In this document: positions 17,025 through 25,540 of the stretch, piece by piece
Position numbering within the stretch: position 1 is the stretch's first letter
How the letters are laid out: every line of letters begins with the position of its first letter
Assembly (NCBI RefSeq): GCF_900104745.1
Contig: NZ_LT629732.1
Location: forward strand, 3,645,981 to 3,709,980
From: Actinopolymorpha singaporensis
Lineage (GTDB): Bacteria > Actinomycetota > Actinomycetes > Propionibacteriales > Actinopolymorphaceae
DNA length: 64,000 nt
Direction: 5' to 3'
Translations under genes and position numbers: made by a program
Notes under the pieces: model-generated
What the model was told of the DNA's origin: nothing
The model's input: the letters and a program-made list of their open reading frames with translations, nothing else
Databases searched by the model: none

Positions 17025-17711
17025 CTAGTGCTCGGGAGCCACAAGCTTCACTCCGACGCCGCGCATCGTGTGCAGATATCGCGCCGAGGCCGCCGTCTCA
17101 CCGAGCCTCCGGCGCAGCCAGGCCACGTGGACATCGACGGTCTTGTCCGCCCCGCCGTACGGGATCTGCCAGACCTCCGCGAGCAGTTCGCGTTTGCTCA
17201 CCACCGTCCCGGCACGGGTGGCCAGGTAGAGGAGCAGATCGAATTCTCGTGGCCTCAACGTCAACGCTCGCCCGTCCAACGAGACCTCACGGGATCGCGG
17301 GTCGACCCGCAGGCCGCCGACCTCGACCGCCCGGTCCTCGGTGTCCGGCCCGGGCGCGCGTCGCAACACCGCTCGGATCCGAGCGTCAAGTTGTCCCGCG
17401 CTGAACGGTTTGACCAGGTAGTCGTCGGCGCCGCGGTCGAGCAGCCGTACGATCTCGCTCTCCGTGTCCCGGGCGGTCGCGACGATCACTGGGGTACTAC
17501 TGACCGCGCGCAGCATGCGGAGCATCTCCGCGCCGTCGACATCCGGGAGCCCGAGATCGAGAACCACGAGATCGAGGCGATCGTCCAGTGCAGCCCGCAA
17601 TCCGGACATCGCATCGGCCGCCGAGGCGACCGCGTGACCCCTCTCGGACAGCGCGCGACTGAGCGCGACCCGGATCGTCGCGTCGTCCTCGACCAGCAGC
17701 ACCTGTGCCAC
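17025..17711 (-). CDS. OmpR/PhoB-family response regulator
   Basis: A 228-residue regulator. Receiver domain: acidic pocket VEDD at 7-10, phospho-acceptor Asp52 in VVLDLGLPDVDG, Thr/Ala switch region IVATARD, Lys101 in YLVKPFS. A winged-helix DNA-binding domain follows (LTLRPREFDLLLYLATRAG, then VDVHVAWLRRRLGE and the terminal RGVGVKL). It should be phosphorylated by the kinase encoded downstream. It diverges from the secreted-protein gene, a likely target. Confidence 0.93.
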   Translation of the reverse strand: MAQVLLVEDDATIRVALSRALSERGHAVASAADAMSGLRAALDDRLDLVVLDLGLPDVDGAEMLRMLRAVSSTPVIVATARDTESEIVRLLDRGADDYLVKPFSAGQLDARIRAVLRRAPGPDTEDRAVEVGGLRVDPRSREVSLDGRALTLRPREFDLLLYLATRAGTVVSKRELLAEVWQIPYGGADKTVDVHVAWLRRRLGETAASARYLHTMRGVGVKLVAPEH

Positions 17712-17771
17712 GCCTGCACGCTAGCCGACAGGCCGGCCAAGCTCATTTGCCCACGCCTGTTCCTACCATTC

Positions 17772-17789
17772 GTTTAGCCAACCGTTAGC
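17772..17789. promoter_or_regulatory. Candidate OmpR-type direct repeat
   Basis: TTTAGC and GTTAGC occur 11 bp apart (17773 and 17784) in the short divergent promoter between the response regulator and the secreted-protein gene. OmpR/PhoB-type regulators bind tandem hexamers with 10-11-bp periodicity, so this may be the box through which the regulator controls itself and its neighbour. Confidence 0.4.
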
Positions 17790-17813
17790 GTCCCGGCTGT
17801 CACACTGACGAAC

Positions 17814-18275
17814 GTGAACGTACTGTCCCGTCGTGCGCGTTCTTTGCTCACCGTCGTCGGCTGGCTGGCCACCGCGGCCGGCGCCGCGACAGTGGGCACG
17901 TTCGTGGTTGGCGCGGCCAGTTCGAGCATTCTCGGCGGGACCACCGTGCCCCTCAGCCAAGATCAGGTCACCCGGGCCCTGGCGGCCGCTACCGCGAATC
18001 CGACCGTGCCCTCGGCCACCTCAGGTCCCGCCCAGGGCACTACGCGCGCGCTCGGGACGCCTGGCGGGAGCGTGATCGCACGCTGCTCGGACGACCAGGT
18101 GACGCTGGTCTCCTGGAGCCCCGCGCAGGGGTACGACACCGATGACGTCTGGCGCGGTCCCGCCACCACAGCCAGCCTGACGTTCGAAAACTACGAAGCC
18201 GAGCTCGACGTCCAGGTCACCTGCAGGGCAGGCGTGCCGGTCGCCCGCACCGACAATGACACCGACAGCAACTGA
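17814..18275 (+). CDS. Hypothetical secreted or membrane-anchored protein
   Basis: A 153-residue protein starting at a GTG. Residues 1-8 are basic, followed by a hydrophobic helix (SLLTVVGWLATAAGAA, onward to about residue 40) with small residues, a signal peptide or anchor. The mature part is about 110 residues with two cysteines (ARCSDDQ and VTCRAG) that could form an extracytoplasmic disulfide. No family is recognised. It is divergent from the two-component regulator across a 100-base promoter and is a candidate signal or target of that system. It converges with the amidohydrolase gene with only 11 bases between stops. Confidence 0.65.
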   Translation: MNVLSRRARSLLTVVGWLATAAGAATVGTFVVGAASSSILGGTTVPLSQDQVTRALAAATANPTVPSATSGPAQGTTRALGTPGGSVIARCSDDQVTLVSWSPAQGYDTDDVWRGPATTASLTFENYEAELDVQVTCRAGVPVARTDNDTDSN

Positions 18276-18286
18276 CCGTTACAGGG

Positions 18287-19129
18287 TCACTCCAGCCTGA
18301 GGAGCTTCAGAGCGGGCTGGTCGATGATCCGCTCAATCTTGTCCGGGTCGAGCGGGGGAAGGCCGGGAATGCCGGGGACCCTGGCAACCGCACGGAGACC
18401 GTCGATGGAGTCGTTCACGGTGGTGAAGGGGTAGTCGCTTCCGAAGAGAAGCTTGTGGGTGACTCCATAGTCCTGGGCGAGCCGGAGGCTGTGCCACAGC
18501 TGGAACGGCCTGTAGTGCAGGGCGGACACGTCGGCGTAGACGTTCTGGTGCTTGCGGATCACGGCGAGGCACTCACCCTCGTACGGGTGGCCCATATGCG
18601 CGAGCACCATGGGTAGCTCGGGGTGCCGGATCGCGACCTCGTCGAGGTGGACTGGCCGGGCCCAGTGAAGCACCGCGGTCGAGACGAAGGTTGTCCCCGT
18701 GTGGACGAGCAGGGGCAGGCCGTGTTCCTCGGCGTAGGCGAAGAGTGGATCGTACGCCGGGTCGGCAGGATCGAAGCCGGCATACATTGGCATCAGTTTG
18801 ATGCCTCGCAGGCCGAGCTCCTGGTGGCCGTAGCGCATCTCGTCCTGCCAGCCGGGCTGGGTCGGGTCGACCGAGAGGTAGCCGATGAGCCGGTCCGGTT
18901 CCCGGGCGACGAGATCGCGGATGGAGGTGTCGTCCACCCAGAGCCCACTGCGCCGTGCCTTGCCGCCGATGACGATCGTGCGGGTGTCGGCCGGGCTGGT
19001 GTTGCGGTAGTGCTCACGGTGTGTCGTAAGGTCCACTTCACCGCCGTGGGCGCGGGCAGACTCGGAGCGGAACGGCTCGCCGATGTGCTCGGCACACCCG
19101 AACGCGTGGCAGTGCACGTCGACGATCAT
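18287..19129 (-). CDS. Amidohydrolase family 2 (metal-dependent TIM-barrel hydrolase/decarboxylase)
   Basis: A 280-residue enzyme. The start is the ATG at 19129, overlapping the previous stop by four bases (ATGA). Metal-site motifs are DVHCHAFG at the N-terminus, the His of PLLVHTGT, the His of VLAHMGHPYEGE and Asp in LLFGSDYPFT, the pattern of the family containing ACMS decarboxylase and sugar-lactone hydrolases. It is the last gene of the four-gene operon. Following an acid-sugar dehydratase, a lactone hydrolysis or decarboxylation step is plausible, but the substrate is not shown by sequence. Confidence 0.87.
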   Translation of the reverse strand: MIVDVHCHAFGCAEHIGEPFRSESARAHGGEVDLTTHREHYRNTSPADTRTIVIGGKARRSGLWVDDTSIRDLVAREPDRLIGYLSVDPTQPGWQDEMRYGHQELGLRGIKLMPMYAGFDPADPAYDPLFAYAEEHGLPLLVHTGTTFVSTAVLHWARPVHLDEVAIRHPELPMVLAHMGHPYEGECLAVIRKHQNVYADVSALHYRPFQLWHSLRLAQDYGVTHKLLFGSDYPFTTVNDSIDGLRAVARVPGIPGLPPLDPDKIERIIDQPALKLLRLE

Positions 19130-20316
19130 GAGCGATCTCGCCTCTCCCAACCTGGGGCGAACATGTTCCAGAAGCCGGACCGTGGAGGGTGTTCTGCGAA
19201 GACGTCGTCGTCGAGCTCGATACCGATGCCAGGCTTGGCCGGCAGCTGGATGCGACCGCTGCTGATCGGCAGGGCGCCTCGCAGAGCGTGGGCGACGTAG
19301 TCCTCCAGCAGACTGTCGAACGTCTCCAGTACGAGAAGTTGTGGCATACCGAGGGCAGCATGGACGGTCGCCGTCGTACAGAACGGCGAGTTCGAGTTGT
19401 GCGGTGCGACCAACATGCCGTGCATCTCCGCAAGAGCTGCGATCTTGCGGATCTCCGTGTAGCCGCCTGCCATGCACAGGTCAGGCTGGATGATGTCGAC
19501 GGCGTCGCTTGCGAACAGGTGTCGGTACTCGTAGCGATTGTGGAAGTGTTCGCCGCCGGCGATCGGCATGGCTGCGCGCAGGCGGAGCTCTGCGTACCGT
19601 TCGATGTGCGTCCACGGCAGGGGTTCCTCGAACCACCCGATGTCGTACGGCTCGAGGTCGCGCACGAGGCGCGAGGCGGTGGGCATGGCAAACCGGGCAT
19701 GCCCTTCGACGAACAGGTCGACATCCGGGCCCACCGCTTCGCGAACCGCGGCCACGATGTCCAGGGAGAGGGTCCGCTCTTCGCGAGACAGCGCCTCAAG
19801 TCCGGTGCCGAAGGGATCGAACTTCAGTGCCGAGAAGCCCCGCCCGACGGTCTCCCGAGCGCGCTTGGCGAACGACTCGGGTGAGCGTTCACCGGTGTAC
19901 CAGCCGTTGGCATAGACCGGAACGCTGTCACGGCACGCTCCGCCGGTAAGGCGGTACACGGGAACCCCCAGAGCCTTCCCCATGATGTCGTGGACGGCCT
20001 GGTCGACTCCGCTGAGTACGATCCCGCCGATGTCACCGCCTCGCAGGAAGTCACCCTGATACATCCGCAGCCATATCTCCTCGACGTCGAAGGGATCGGC
20101 TCCGAGGAGGTGTCGTTCACCCATCGCAACAACCAGGTCGCACGCCTGCTTGCCGCGGTAAGGATGGGTGATCTCACCGACACCGGTGAGCCCCTCGTCG
20201 GTGTGCAGGCGTACGAAGGAGAAGTCCCGCCAGGCCGTGCCGAGCGTCAGGGTCTCGACCCGGCTGATTCGTCCCGCGTGAGTTGTCGGCCGGCTCCTGT
20301 CGACTGTCAGCATCAT
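19126..20316 (-). CDS. Enolase-superfamily acid-sugar dehydratase (mandelate racemase/galactonate dehydratase-like)
   Basis: A 396-residue protein with the capping domain and TIM barrel of the mandelate racemase subgroup. Expected Mg2+ ligands are Glu204 (LFVEGHARF), Glu230 (WFEEPL) and Glu256 (AGGEHFHN). His206 and His306 (PHNSNSP) match the acid/base residues of galactonate-type dehydratases, and Lys165 sits in LKFDPFG. The family abstracts the alpha proton of a carboxylate, usually dehydrating an aldonic acid to a 2-keto-3-deoxy acid. Start and stop overlap the neighbouring genes by ATGA, so translation is coupled. The specific sugar acid is not predictable. Confidence 0.9.
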   Translation of the reverse strand: MMLTVDRSRPTTHAGRISRVETLTLGTAWRDFSFVRLHTDEGLTGVGEITHPYRGKQACDLVVAMGERHLLGADPFDVEEIWLRMYQGDFLRGGDIGGIVLSGVDQAVHDIMGKALGVPVYRLTGGACRDSVPVYANGWYTGERSPESFAKRARETVGRGFSALKFDPFGTGLEALSREERTLSLDIVAAVREAVGPDVDLFVEGHARFAMPTASRLVRDLEPYDIGWFEEPLPWTHIERYAELRLRAAMPIAGGEHFHNRYEYRHLFASDAVDIIQPDLCMAGGYTEIRKIAALAEMHGMLVAPHNSNSPFCTTATVHAALGMPQLLVLETFDSLLEDYVAHALRGALPISSGRIQLPAKPGIGIELDDDVFAEHPPRSGFWNMFAPGWERRDRS

Positions 20317-21683
20317 CGGGTCACCCCACCCATGGTCCTCGCGACGCCGGCCTCCTCGACCCCGTCGAACTGCAGCGTCTCGAGCACAGCTTCGCGGGTT
20401 GCCTCGAGGAGCCGATCGACGTCGTCGTCGGTGTGGGCGTACGACACATGGCTGCGCTTGAGTTCGAGAGGGAGTTCGAAGACGCCACGCTTCACCAGTC
20501 GACGGCGGTACCCGACGAACAGATCCCCACGGTTTGCCAGTAGGTCTTCGTAGCTTCGCGGCACTCCGCCGGACATGAAGTACGTCACGAAGATGGAGCC
20601 GTACCCAGTGACAACGGCTGGTACTCCGATCTCGGCGTACAGGTCGCGCAGCGCAGTTCGGATGCGCCCGCCGAGTCCGAAGATGTGCTCGTGAACCGGC
20701 TCGTTGCGTAGCTTCGTCAGCGTGGCGACCGCCGCCGCAACCACGGCCGGCGCCCCGTTGTAGGTACCCGCGAAGAACGCCGGTCCGCCCGGGCGCGAGC
20801 TGAACATGTCCATGAGGTCCGCTCGCCCGCCGATGGCGCCGATCGGATAGCCGTTCGCGATCGCCTTGCCCAGGGTCGTCAGGTCGGGAGTGACCCCTGA
20901 AATCCGTTGCCAGCCTCCCAGGTCATGCCGGAACCCTGTGATCACTTCGTCGAAGACCAACACACTGCCGTGCTTCTGGGTTGCTTCGCGGAGGGTCTGC
21001 AGGAAGGAAGGCGTAGGCAGCAGACATCCCACGTTGTGCGGAACGGGCTCGACGATGACGGCCGCGATGTCTCTTCCGTGGGCCTCGAACGTCCTACGCA
21101 CCGCATCCTCGTCGTTGAAGGGCAGCACCAGTGTGGCTTCGAGCACCTCGGGGAGAATCCCGGCAGAGATCGGGTCGTGGCGCCCCACACGCCCGGGAGC
21201 GGAGATGACGTTGAGGCTTACCGAGTCGTGCCATCCGTGGTAGCAGCCTTGGAACTTCACCACCAGACGGCGCCCGGTCGCGGCTCGTGCCACCCGAAGG
21301 GCATGGAAAGTAGCCTCGCTTCCGGTACTCGTCAGGAGGGCCTTTTCGATGCTCGGCACCAGGTCGACGAGGACTTCTGCCAGTTGCACCTCTGCGTCGG
21401 TCACACCGACGCCGCACAGGTCGACAGTCCGGGCGGCGTGGGCGACCGCGGCCGCCACGTCAGGATCGTTGTGCCCGAGGATCGGAGGCCCGAACGCAGC
21501 GTGGAAGTCGATGTACTCCTTCCCGGTATCGTCCTGGAACCGGGAACCTCTGGCGCGGGTGATCACGAGGTCTTCGAGGCCCGGGATGGAACGCTGACCG
21601 CTGTTCACACCGCCCGGCATGACCGAACGCGCCCGTGCGGCGGTCGACTCGGACACCCCTCGACCCGAACAGGAGCTTGCCAT
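20313..21683 (-). CDS. Class III aminotransferase, glutamate-1-semialdehyde aminomutase-like
   Basis: A 456-residue PLP enzyme of fold type I. Signatures are PGGVNSGQRSIPG, STGSEATFHALRVARAATGR, VLVFDEVITGFR (Asp binding the pyridine nitrogen) and Lys273 in LTTLGKAIANGYPIGAIGG, which forms the Schiff base. Sequence resembles HemL, but HemL normally lies with haem genes; here it sits in a catabolic operon, so it more likely moves or removes an amino group on a pathway intermediate. GAAGGGATCCAGG precedes the ATG. It overlaps the dehydratase start by four bases and follows the Gfo/Idh gene by 48 bases. Confidence 0.9.
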   Translation of the reverse strand: MASSCSGRGVSESTAARARSVMPGGVNSGQRSIPGLEDLVITRARGSRFQDDTGKEYIDFHAAFGPPILGHNDPDVAAAVAHAARTVDLCGVGVTDAEVQLAEVLVDLVPSIEKALLTSTGSEATFHALRVARAATGRRLVVKFQGCYHGWHDSVSLNVISAPGRVGRHDPISAGILPEVLEATLVLPFNDEDAVRRTFEAHGRDIAAVIVEPVPHNVGCLLPTPSFLQTLREATQKHGSVLVFDEVITGFRHDLGGWQRISGVTPDLTTLGKAIANGYPIGAIGGRADLMDMFSSRPGGPAFFAGTYNGAPAVVAAAVATLTKLRNEPVHEHIFGLGGRIRTALRDLYAEIGVPAVVTGYGSIFVTYFMSGGVPRSYEDLLANRGDLFVGYRRRLVKRGVFELPLELKRSHVSYAHTDDDVDRLLEATREAVLETLQFDGVEEAGVARTMGGVTR

Positions 21684-21731
21684 CCTGGATCCCTTCTCTT
21701 CGTTGCCGCACCCAGTTCCATTCCCCGGGTC

Positions 21732-22886
21732 TCATGCCAGCGGACTTTCCGTGCCGGGTTCGGTGCCGATGCCGGCGGTGAATTTCGTCGGGTCGGGTAC
21801 GGCAGTCCAGGTGCCGCCCTGGTGGATGGAGGTCTCGGACACGATTCCGGGGAGGGTCATGTTCAGGGCGGCGTAGACGTCGACGGGTATCGAATCCTCT
21901 GGCGGCAGTCCCTCGCGTACGGTTTCGATGAAGTCGAGGATCGGCCAGGCGTCCGAACCCCAGTGCCCTGCGCTGGTTGGTGGTTGTGTGTAGCGGGCGG
22001 GTAGGAAGTCGGTGGCGTAGGTCTCCAGCGGTTCCCACGCGCCCTGGGCGCTGCGCCCCCGCACGTACACCCGCGGGGCCTGATCTGTCGCCCGTGCGGC
22101 CTCGTAGGCGCCGGTTGTTCCCTGGAGGGAGTAGTAGTCCATCAGGTGTGGCCGGTTGGAGAGCATGTCGAGCCGTGCGCGCAGTAGGGCGCCGCGGCGG
22201 GTGCGGGCGAGTAGGAGCACGGTGTCGTCGATCTCGTGCTCGGGTGCGGTGTGGTTTCCCGTGCCCACACAGCTGACGGAGACGATGCGGTCGTCGAACC
22301 ACTGCAACAGCGGGCCGAGGCTGTGGGTGGGGTAGGTGAATCCGTTGCGGCCTGCCTGCCAGTACGACCGCCAACTGCGTTGCCCGCTTGGCGTGCGCTG
22401 CAGGTCGCGGACGTCGTGGAGGTATTCGCCCTCGCCGTAGTAGAGGTCGCCGAAGACGCCGGCCCTGGCCATCGACCGGACGATGAGGTTGGCGCGGATG
22501 TAGCAGTAGTTCTCCGCCATGGCGTAGGTGGCGGTGCTCCCGCGGACGGCACCGACGAGCGCCTCACTCTGCGGCAGGCTCACGGCGGCGGGTACCTCCG
22601 ACAGCACGTGTACGCCGGCTTCGAGCGCGGCGATGGCCTGGGGCGCGTGGTGGTGTTGCGGTGAGGAGAGCACCACGGCGTCGACGCGTTCGAGCAGCTC
22701 CTCGAAACTCGTGCAGGCGGCCGGTACGTCGTGTTCTCGGGAGAAGCGTTCCACCGCGGAGGGATCCGGGTCGTAGACGGCTTCCAGCCGAGCCGTCCCG
22801 GTCGATTCCGCCGCCCGAACCCCGGCAACGAAACCGGCGCCTCGTGCGGCTCCGGCAATGCCAATCCGAAGTGAGTCTCCGCTCAT
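21732..22886 (-). CDS. Gfo/Idh/MocA-family NAD(P)-dependent oxidoreductase
   Basis: A 384-residue protein from the ATG at 22886, preceded by GAAGGA. The N-terminal Rossmann fold starts LRIGIAGAARGAGFVAG; VVLSSPQHHHAPQAIAALEA and HVLSEVPAA are the cofactor-domain motifs, with the usual EKP signature changed to EVP (Lys replaced by Val). The C-terminal domain carries YYGEGEYLHDVRDL and HSLGPLLQW. The family oxidises or reduces sugars, inositols or amino sugars. The missing lysine, catalytic in many members, suggests altered chemistry. It heads the four-gene operon and has a candidate IclR site 160 bases upstream. Confidence 0.88.
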   Translation of the reverse strand: MSGDSLRIGIAGAARGAGFVAGVRAAESTGTARLEAVYDPDPSAVERFSREHDVPAACTSFEELLERVDAVVLSSPQHHHAPQAIAALEAGVHVLSEVPAAVSLPQSEALVGAVRGSTATYAMAENYCYIRANLIVRSMARAGVFGDLYYGEGEYLHDVRDLQRTPSGQRSWRSYWQAGRNGFTYPTHSLGPLLQWFDDRIVSVSCVGTGNHTAPEHEIDDTVLLLARTRRGALLRARLDMLSNRPHLMDYYSLQGTTGAYEAARATDQAPRVYVRGRSAQGAWEPLETYATDFLPARYTQPPTSAGHWGSDAWPILDFIETVREGLPPEDSIPVDVYAALNMTLPGIVSETSIHQGGTWTAVPDPTKFTAGIGTEPGTESPLA

Positions 22887-23278
22887 CGTCCATTTCCTTC
22901 GCGGGCCGGGGTCCGAAGTAGGAGAACGTCTCAAGTGCCGTCTGCTGGGAGGACCCACAAGGTCTCCGGCTCAGCCATTGCGTCCCCGAGCAGCGACGGG
23001 AGGAGTCGATCCGTCGCCTACGAGGGCTATCCCCACGCCAGAGACCTTCGCTGAGTGGAGGGGATCTCCATTCATTGGGTGCGCCCATTCATGCATGATC
23101 GAGCAAGGGGGGTCAAGGAGATCGCGAGCCCGTTCCGGAGACGGTCAGTTGGAGCCTTCATCCATCCCCACCAATGTGACTCCCTCCTGGCCAAGAAGAC
23201 GTGAGGGTCGTCCGGGCCCGACTACTGGTGGCTGTCAGCCTGTGTTGATGCACCGTGGAACGTGAGGCGGCCGAGAGA
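22887..23278. other. Promoter region of the four-gene operon
   Basis: About 390 bases without a supported gene between the GNAT stop and the Gfo/Idh start. It contains the candidate IclR operator at 23048-23060 and AT-richer sequence around 23065-23105 suitable for a promoter. No terminator hairpin was obvious. Confidence 0.45.
23048..23060. promoter_or_regulatory. Candidate IclR operator upstream of the operon
   Basis: TTCGCTGAGTGGA fits the imperfect palindrome shared with sites before the IclR gene and the FAD oxidase (consensus TYCRCT-S-AGYGRA). It lies 160 bases upstream of the Gfo/Idh start. Confidence 0.5.
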
Positions 23279-23917
23279 TCAGTGGCCGACGCCTTGACAG
23301 CCGAGCCATTCCTTCGGTGTGAACGGGACCTTGAGTTGGGTGCAGATGGTTCGCCAACGCTCCAGCATGCCTTCGGCCCAAAGGTGCGGAACGAAGCCGA
23401 CCTCGAGATAGGACTTCAGTGCAGGGAGTCGGAAGTCATCGGTTTGGAGGTAGATGCACCTTGCGCCGGCCTCCAGGAGTCGGGCTGTCGCGACCGCGGT
23501 GATGATCCGGCCCAGACCATGCCCGGCGTGGTCTGGGCTCGCAGCGATCCAGCCCACTTCGTAGCCCTCTGGGTACAGGTCTTCGACCGGCCGATGATGC
23601 CCCATGCAAGTGGCCACGAGTTGGTCGCTTGCCTCGTGGACGACCACGGTCCATCCGCCTGGAACCACTGTCGTGGTCCAGTGCAGGACCTTCTCGTCGT
23701 CCCATGTACCCAGCCCGACCCGTGTCATCAGGCGCAGGAAAGCCTCGGCGTCGTCATCGCCGCCACCTCGCAGTTGGTACCCACGGGGCGCGTGCATCAG
23801 TGCGCCGGCTGGTCGGAGGCCGGCCGGCCAGAGCATACGCAACTGGCGGTACGGAGGTTCGTCTGCGGGCGCGACGGATCCGGGCTCAGGAGGAGCGTCG
23901 GACTCTTCAGATGTCAC
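23279..23917 (-). CDS. GNAT family N-acetyltransferase
   Basis: A 212-residue acetyltransferase. The acetyl-CoA-binding motif A is GWIAASPDHAGHGLGRIITA (pyrophosphate loop HAGHGLGR); the following RLLEAGARCIYLQTDDFR and ALKSYLEVGFVPHLW form motif B. The first 50 residues are proline/acidic-rich and may be disordered. It begins three bases after the IclR stop, so the two genes are co-transcribed. Acetylation of an amine arising in the neighbouring pathway is possible but not shown. Confidence 0.85.
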   Translation of the reverse strand: MTSEESDAPPEPGSVAPADEPPYRQLRMLWPAGLRPAGALMHAPRGYQLRGGGDDDAEAFLRLMTRVGLGTWDDEKVLHWTTTVVPGGWTVVVHEASDQLVATCMGHHRPVEDLYPEGYEVGWIAASPDHAGHGLGRIITAVATARLLEAGARCIYLQTDDFRLPALKSYLEVGFVPHLWAEGMLERWRTICTQLKVPFTPKEWLGCQGVGH

Positions 23918-23920
23918 GGC

Positions 23921-24718
23921 TCACCTCGTCTCGTGTCGTGCTGGCTGGTAGTCGAGAAGGGCTTCCAGGAGCTGAGCCTGAGCTTGGAGGGCCAGGCCGG
24001 TCTCATGAACCCGGTGGTGGGGGAGACGGTAGCTGGGTGCGCTGACACTGATCGCATAGCGCGCTGTTCCGCTCGCATCACGTATGGGTACGGCCACGCA
24101 ACGAAGTCCTTCGACCGATTCCTCGTCATCGACCGCATAGCCGCGTTCGCGGATTTTCGCGAGTTCGCGGTGGAGGTCGTCGAGCCCGATCAGGGTGCGG
24201 TGAGTGAGTTCTGCCAACTCGTGTTCGAGCAGGATCCTCTCGGCGTCGGCCGCCGCCAGGGTACTGAGAATGGCCTTGCCGAGTCCCGAAGCGTGCCAGT
24301 TGTCCGTGTCTCCGATACTGGCGCCCTTCCGGATCTGCTGTGAGCTCTCCAGAGCGTGGACGATGACCAGGTCGTCGCCGGCCTTCGCGCCGAGATTCAC
24401 CGTCTCGTCCAGTTCCTGGACCAGCCGGGCCATGACTGCTGTGGCGGCGCCCATGAAGTCGCGCGTCCCGATCGCGGCGCGCCCGAGCATGAACATCCGA
24501 AGCCCGATGCGGTACTGACGACTCACCGGGTCACGCTCGAGGAGCCCGTGAGAAACGAGGCTCCCGAGATAGCGGAACGTGGTCGCATCACTCAGACCCG
24601 CCTCCGACGCGACCCGGGACAGCGGCGCCGGCCCAGCAGCCAGGACCTCGATCAGTCGGACGACCCGGTCGACACCCTGAAGCCCGCGATCCTCGCGAGA
24701 GTCCGCAACTTTTGCCAC
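23921..24718 (-). CDS. IclR family transcriptional regulator
   Basis: A 265-residue regulator. The winged helix-turn-helix is at about 14-75 (VDRVVRLIEVLAAG, then LSRVASEAGLSDATTFRYLG); the IclR effector domain follows (VMARLVQELDETVNLGAKAG, HASGLGKAILSTL, and YAVDDEESVEGLRCVAVPI). Such proteins sense small aromatic or sugar-derived acids. A palindrome matching those before the catabolic operon and the FAD oxidase lies 17 bases upstream of its start, consistent with autoregulation and control of the whole locus. It is followed by the GNAT gene. Confidence 0.92.
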   Translation of the reverse strand: MAKVADSREDRGLQGVDRVVRLIEVLAAGPAPLSRVASEAGLSDATTFRYLGSLVSHGLLERDPVSRQYRIGLRMFMLGRAAIGTRDFMGAATAVMARLVQELDETVNLGAKAGDDLVIVHALESSQQIRKGASIGDTDNWHASGLGKAILSTLAAADAERILLEHELAELTHRTLIGLDDLHRELAKIRERGYAVDDEESVEGLRCVAVPIRDASGTARYAISVSAPSYRLPHHRVHETGLALQAQAQLLEALLDYQPARHETR

Positions 24719-24734
24719 TGATGCCTCCTCTGCT

Positions 24735-24747
24735 TCTACTCAGCGAA
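24735..24747. promoter_or_regulatory. Candidate IclR operator at its own promoter
   Basis: TCTACTCAGCGAA lies immediately upstream of the IclR start codon. It is an imperfect palindrome centred on C at 24741. Its reverse complement, TTCGCTGAGTAGA, differs at one position from the site before the Gfo/Idh operon. Confidence 0.5.
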
Positions 24748-24819
24748 AGGAATTTCGGGCCCAGGCTACGGATGAGCACGGAACACCAGCGGCGGTGGGT
24801 GCCTTCGGAGCTAGGTGGT

Positions 24820-25539
24820 CTACCGGTCGGTGACCTTCGCGTCACCCCGGACGTACGTGAGTGCGAGGCCTCGCCGACGATGCGGGGTGGTGTTGGGCGC
24901 GCTGCCGTGGACGGTGCAGCTGTGGTGGAAACTCACGCCTCCAGGGGGCAGGACCACTGGAACGGCAGAGGTGAGGTCGACGCCCAGTACGTGCAGCAGG
25001 TGGTCACCTCCAGGCTCGTGGGGTAGGACGCCACCCTTGTGGGACCCAGGCACCATCCGCACGCAGCCGTTGTCCTCTGTGACGTTGTCTATCGCCACCC
25101 AGCAGGTGACGATCGCGGGTGGGTCGATCCATGGTTCGACGTTGGTCCAGTAGCCGCTGTCCTGGTGCCACGAGACGTGCGACCCATGGAAGGCAGGCTT
25201 CATCAGCACCTGGTCCTGTAGGTAGTGAACGTCCTCGGTCTGCATCAGTTGCCGTGTCACGTCCAGGATCTGCGGGTGCTGCGCGATCGACGCGATAACG
25301 TCGTCGGCCTGCGCCGCCATCATCAACTGCCAGACCTTGTCGCGACGGGACACACCCTCCAGGGTCGCCGCCGCCGTTTCCATTCGGACGGAGACCTTGG
25401 CCGCATCGCCTTCGGCCGACGCCAGGGCGTCGATCCGATCGCCCACAGTCGTGACCTCCTCCGGGGAAAGAAGAGGCCCATAGACGAGGAAGCCATCCTC
25501 GCGGAATCGTTCGCACTGCTCTGGTGTCAGCGTTGGCAT
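24820..25539 (-). CDS. Phytanoyl-CoA dioxygenase (PhyH) family protein
   Basis: A 239-residue non-heme Fe(II)/2-oxoglutarate-type oxygenase. The ATG at 25539 follows GGAGGA. The facial triad is His125 and Asp127 in SWHQDSGYW and His211 in CTVHGSAPN; GCVRMVPGSHKGG is the usual substrate-lid motif. Bacterial members hydroxylate diverse small molecules, so phytanoyl-CoA is not implied. The start lies one base after the stop of the FAD oxidase gene; the two are translationally coupled and probably act in sequence on the same compound. Confidence 0.9.
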   Translation of the reverse strand: MPTLTPEQCERFREDGFLVYGPLLSPEEVTTVGDRIDALASAEGDAAKVSVRMETAAATLEGVSRRDKVWQLMMAAQADDVIASIAQHPQILDVTRQLMQTEDVHYLQDQVLMKPAFHGSHVSWHQDSGYWTNVEPWIDPPAIVTCWVAIDNVTEDNGCVRMVPGSHKGGVLPHEPGGDHLLHVLGVDLTSAVPVVLPPGGVSFHHSCTVHGSAPNTTPHRRRGLALTYVRGDAKVTDR

Positions 25540-25540
25540 C

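Noticed and set aside
20313-21683. Possible hemL (haem biosynthesis)
   Set aside because: Sequence family fits, but the operon is catabolic and no other haem gene is near. The general aminotransferase call is safer.
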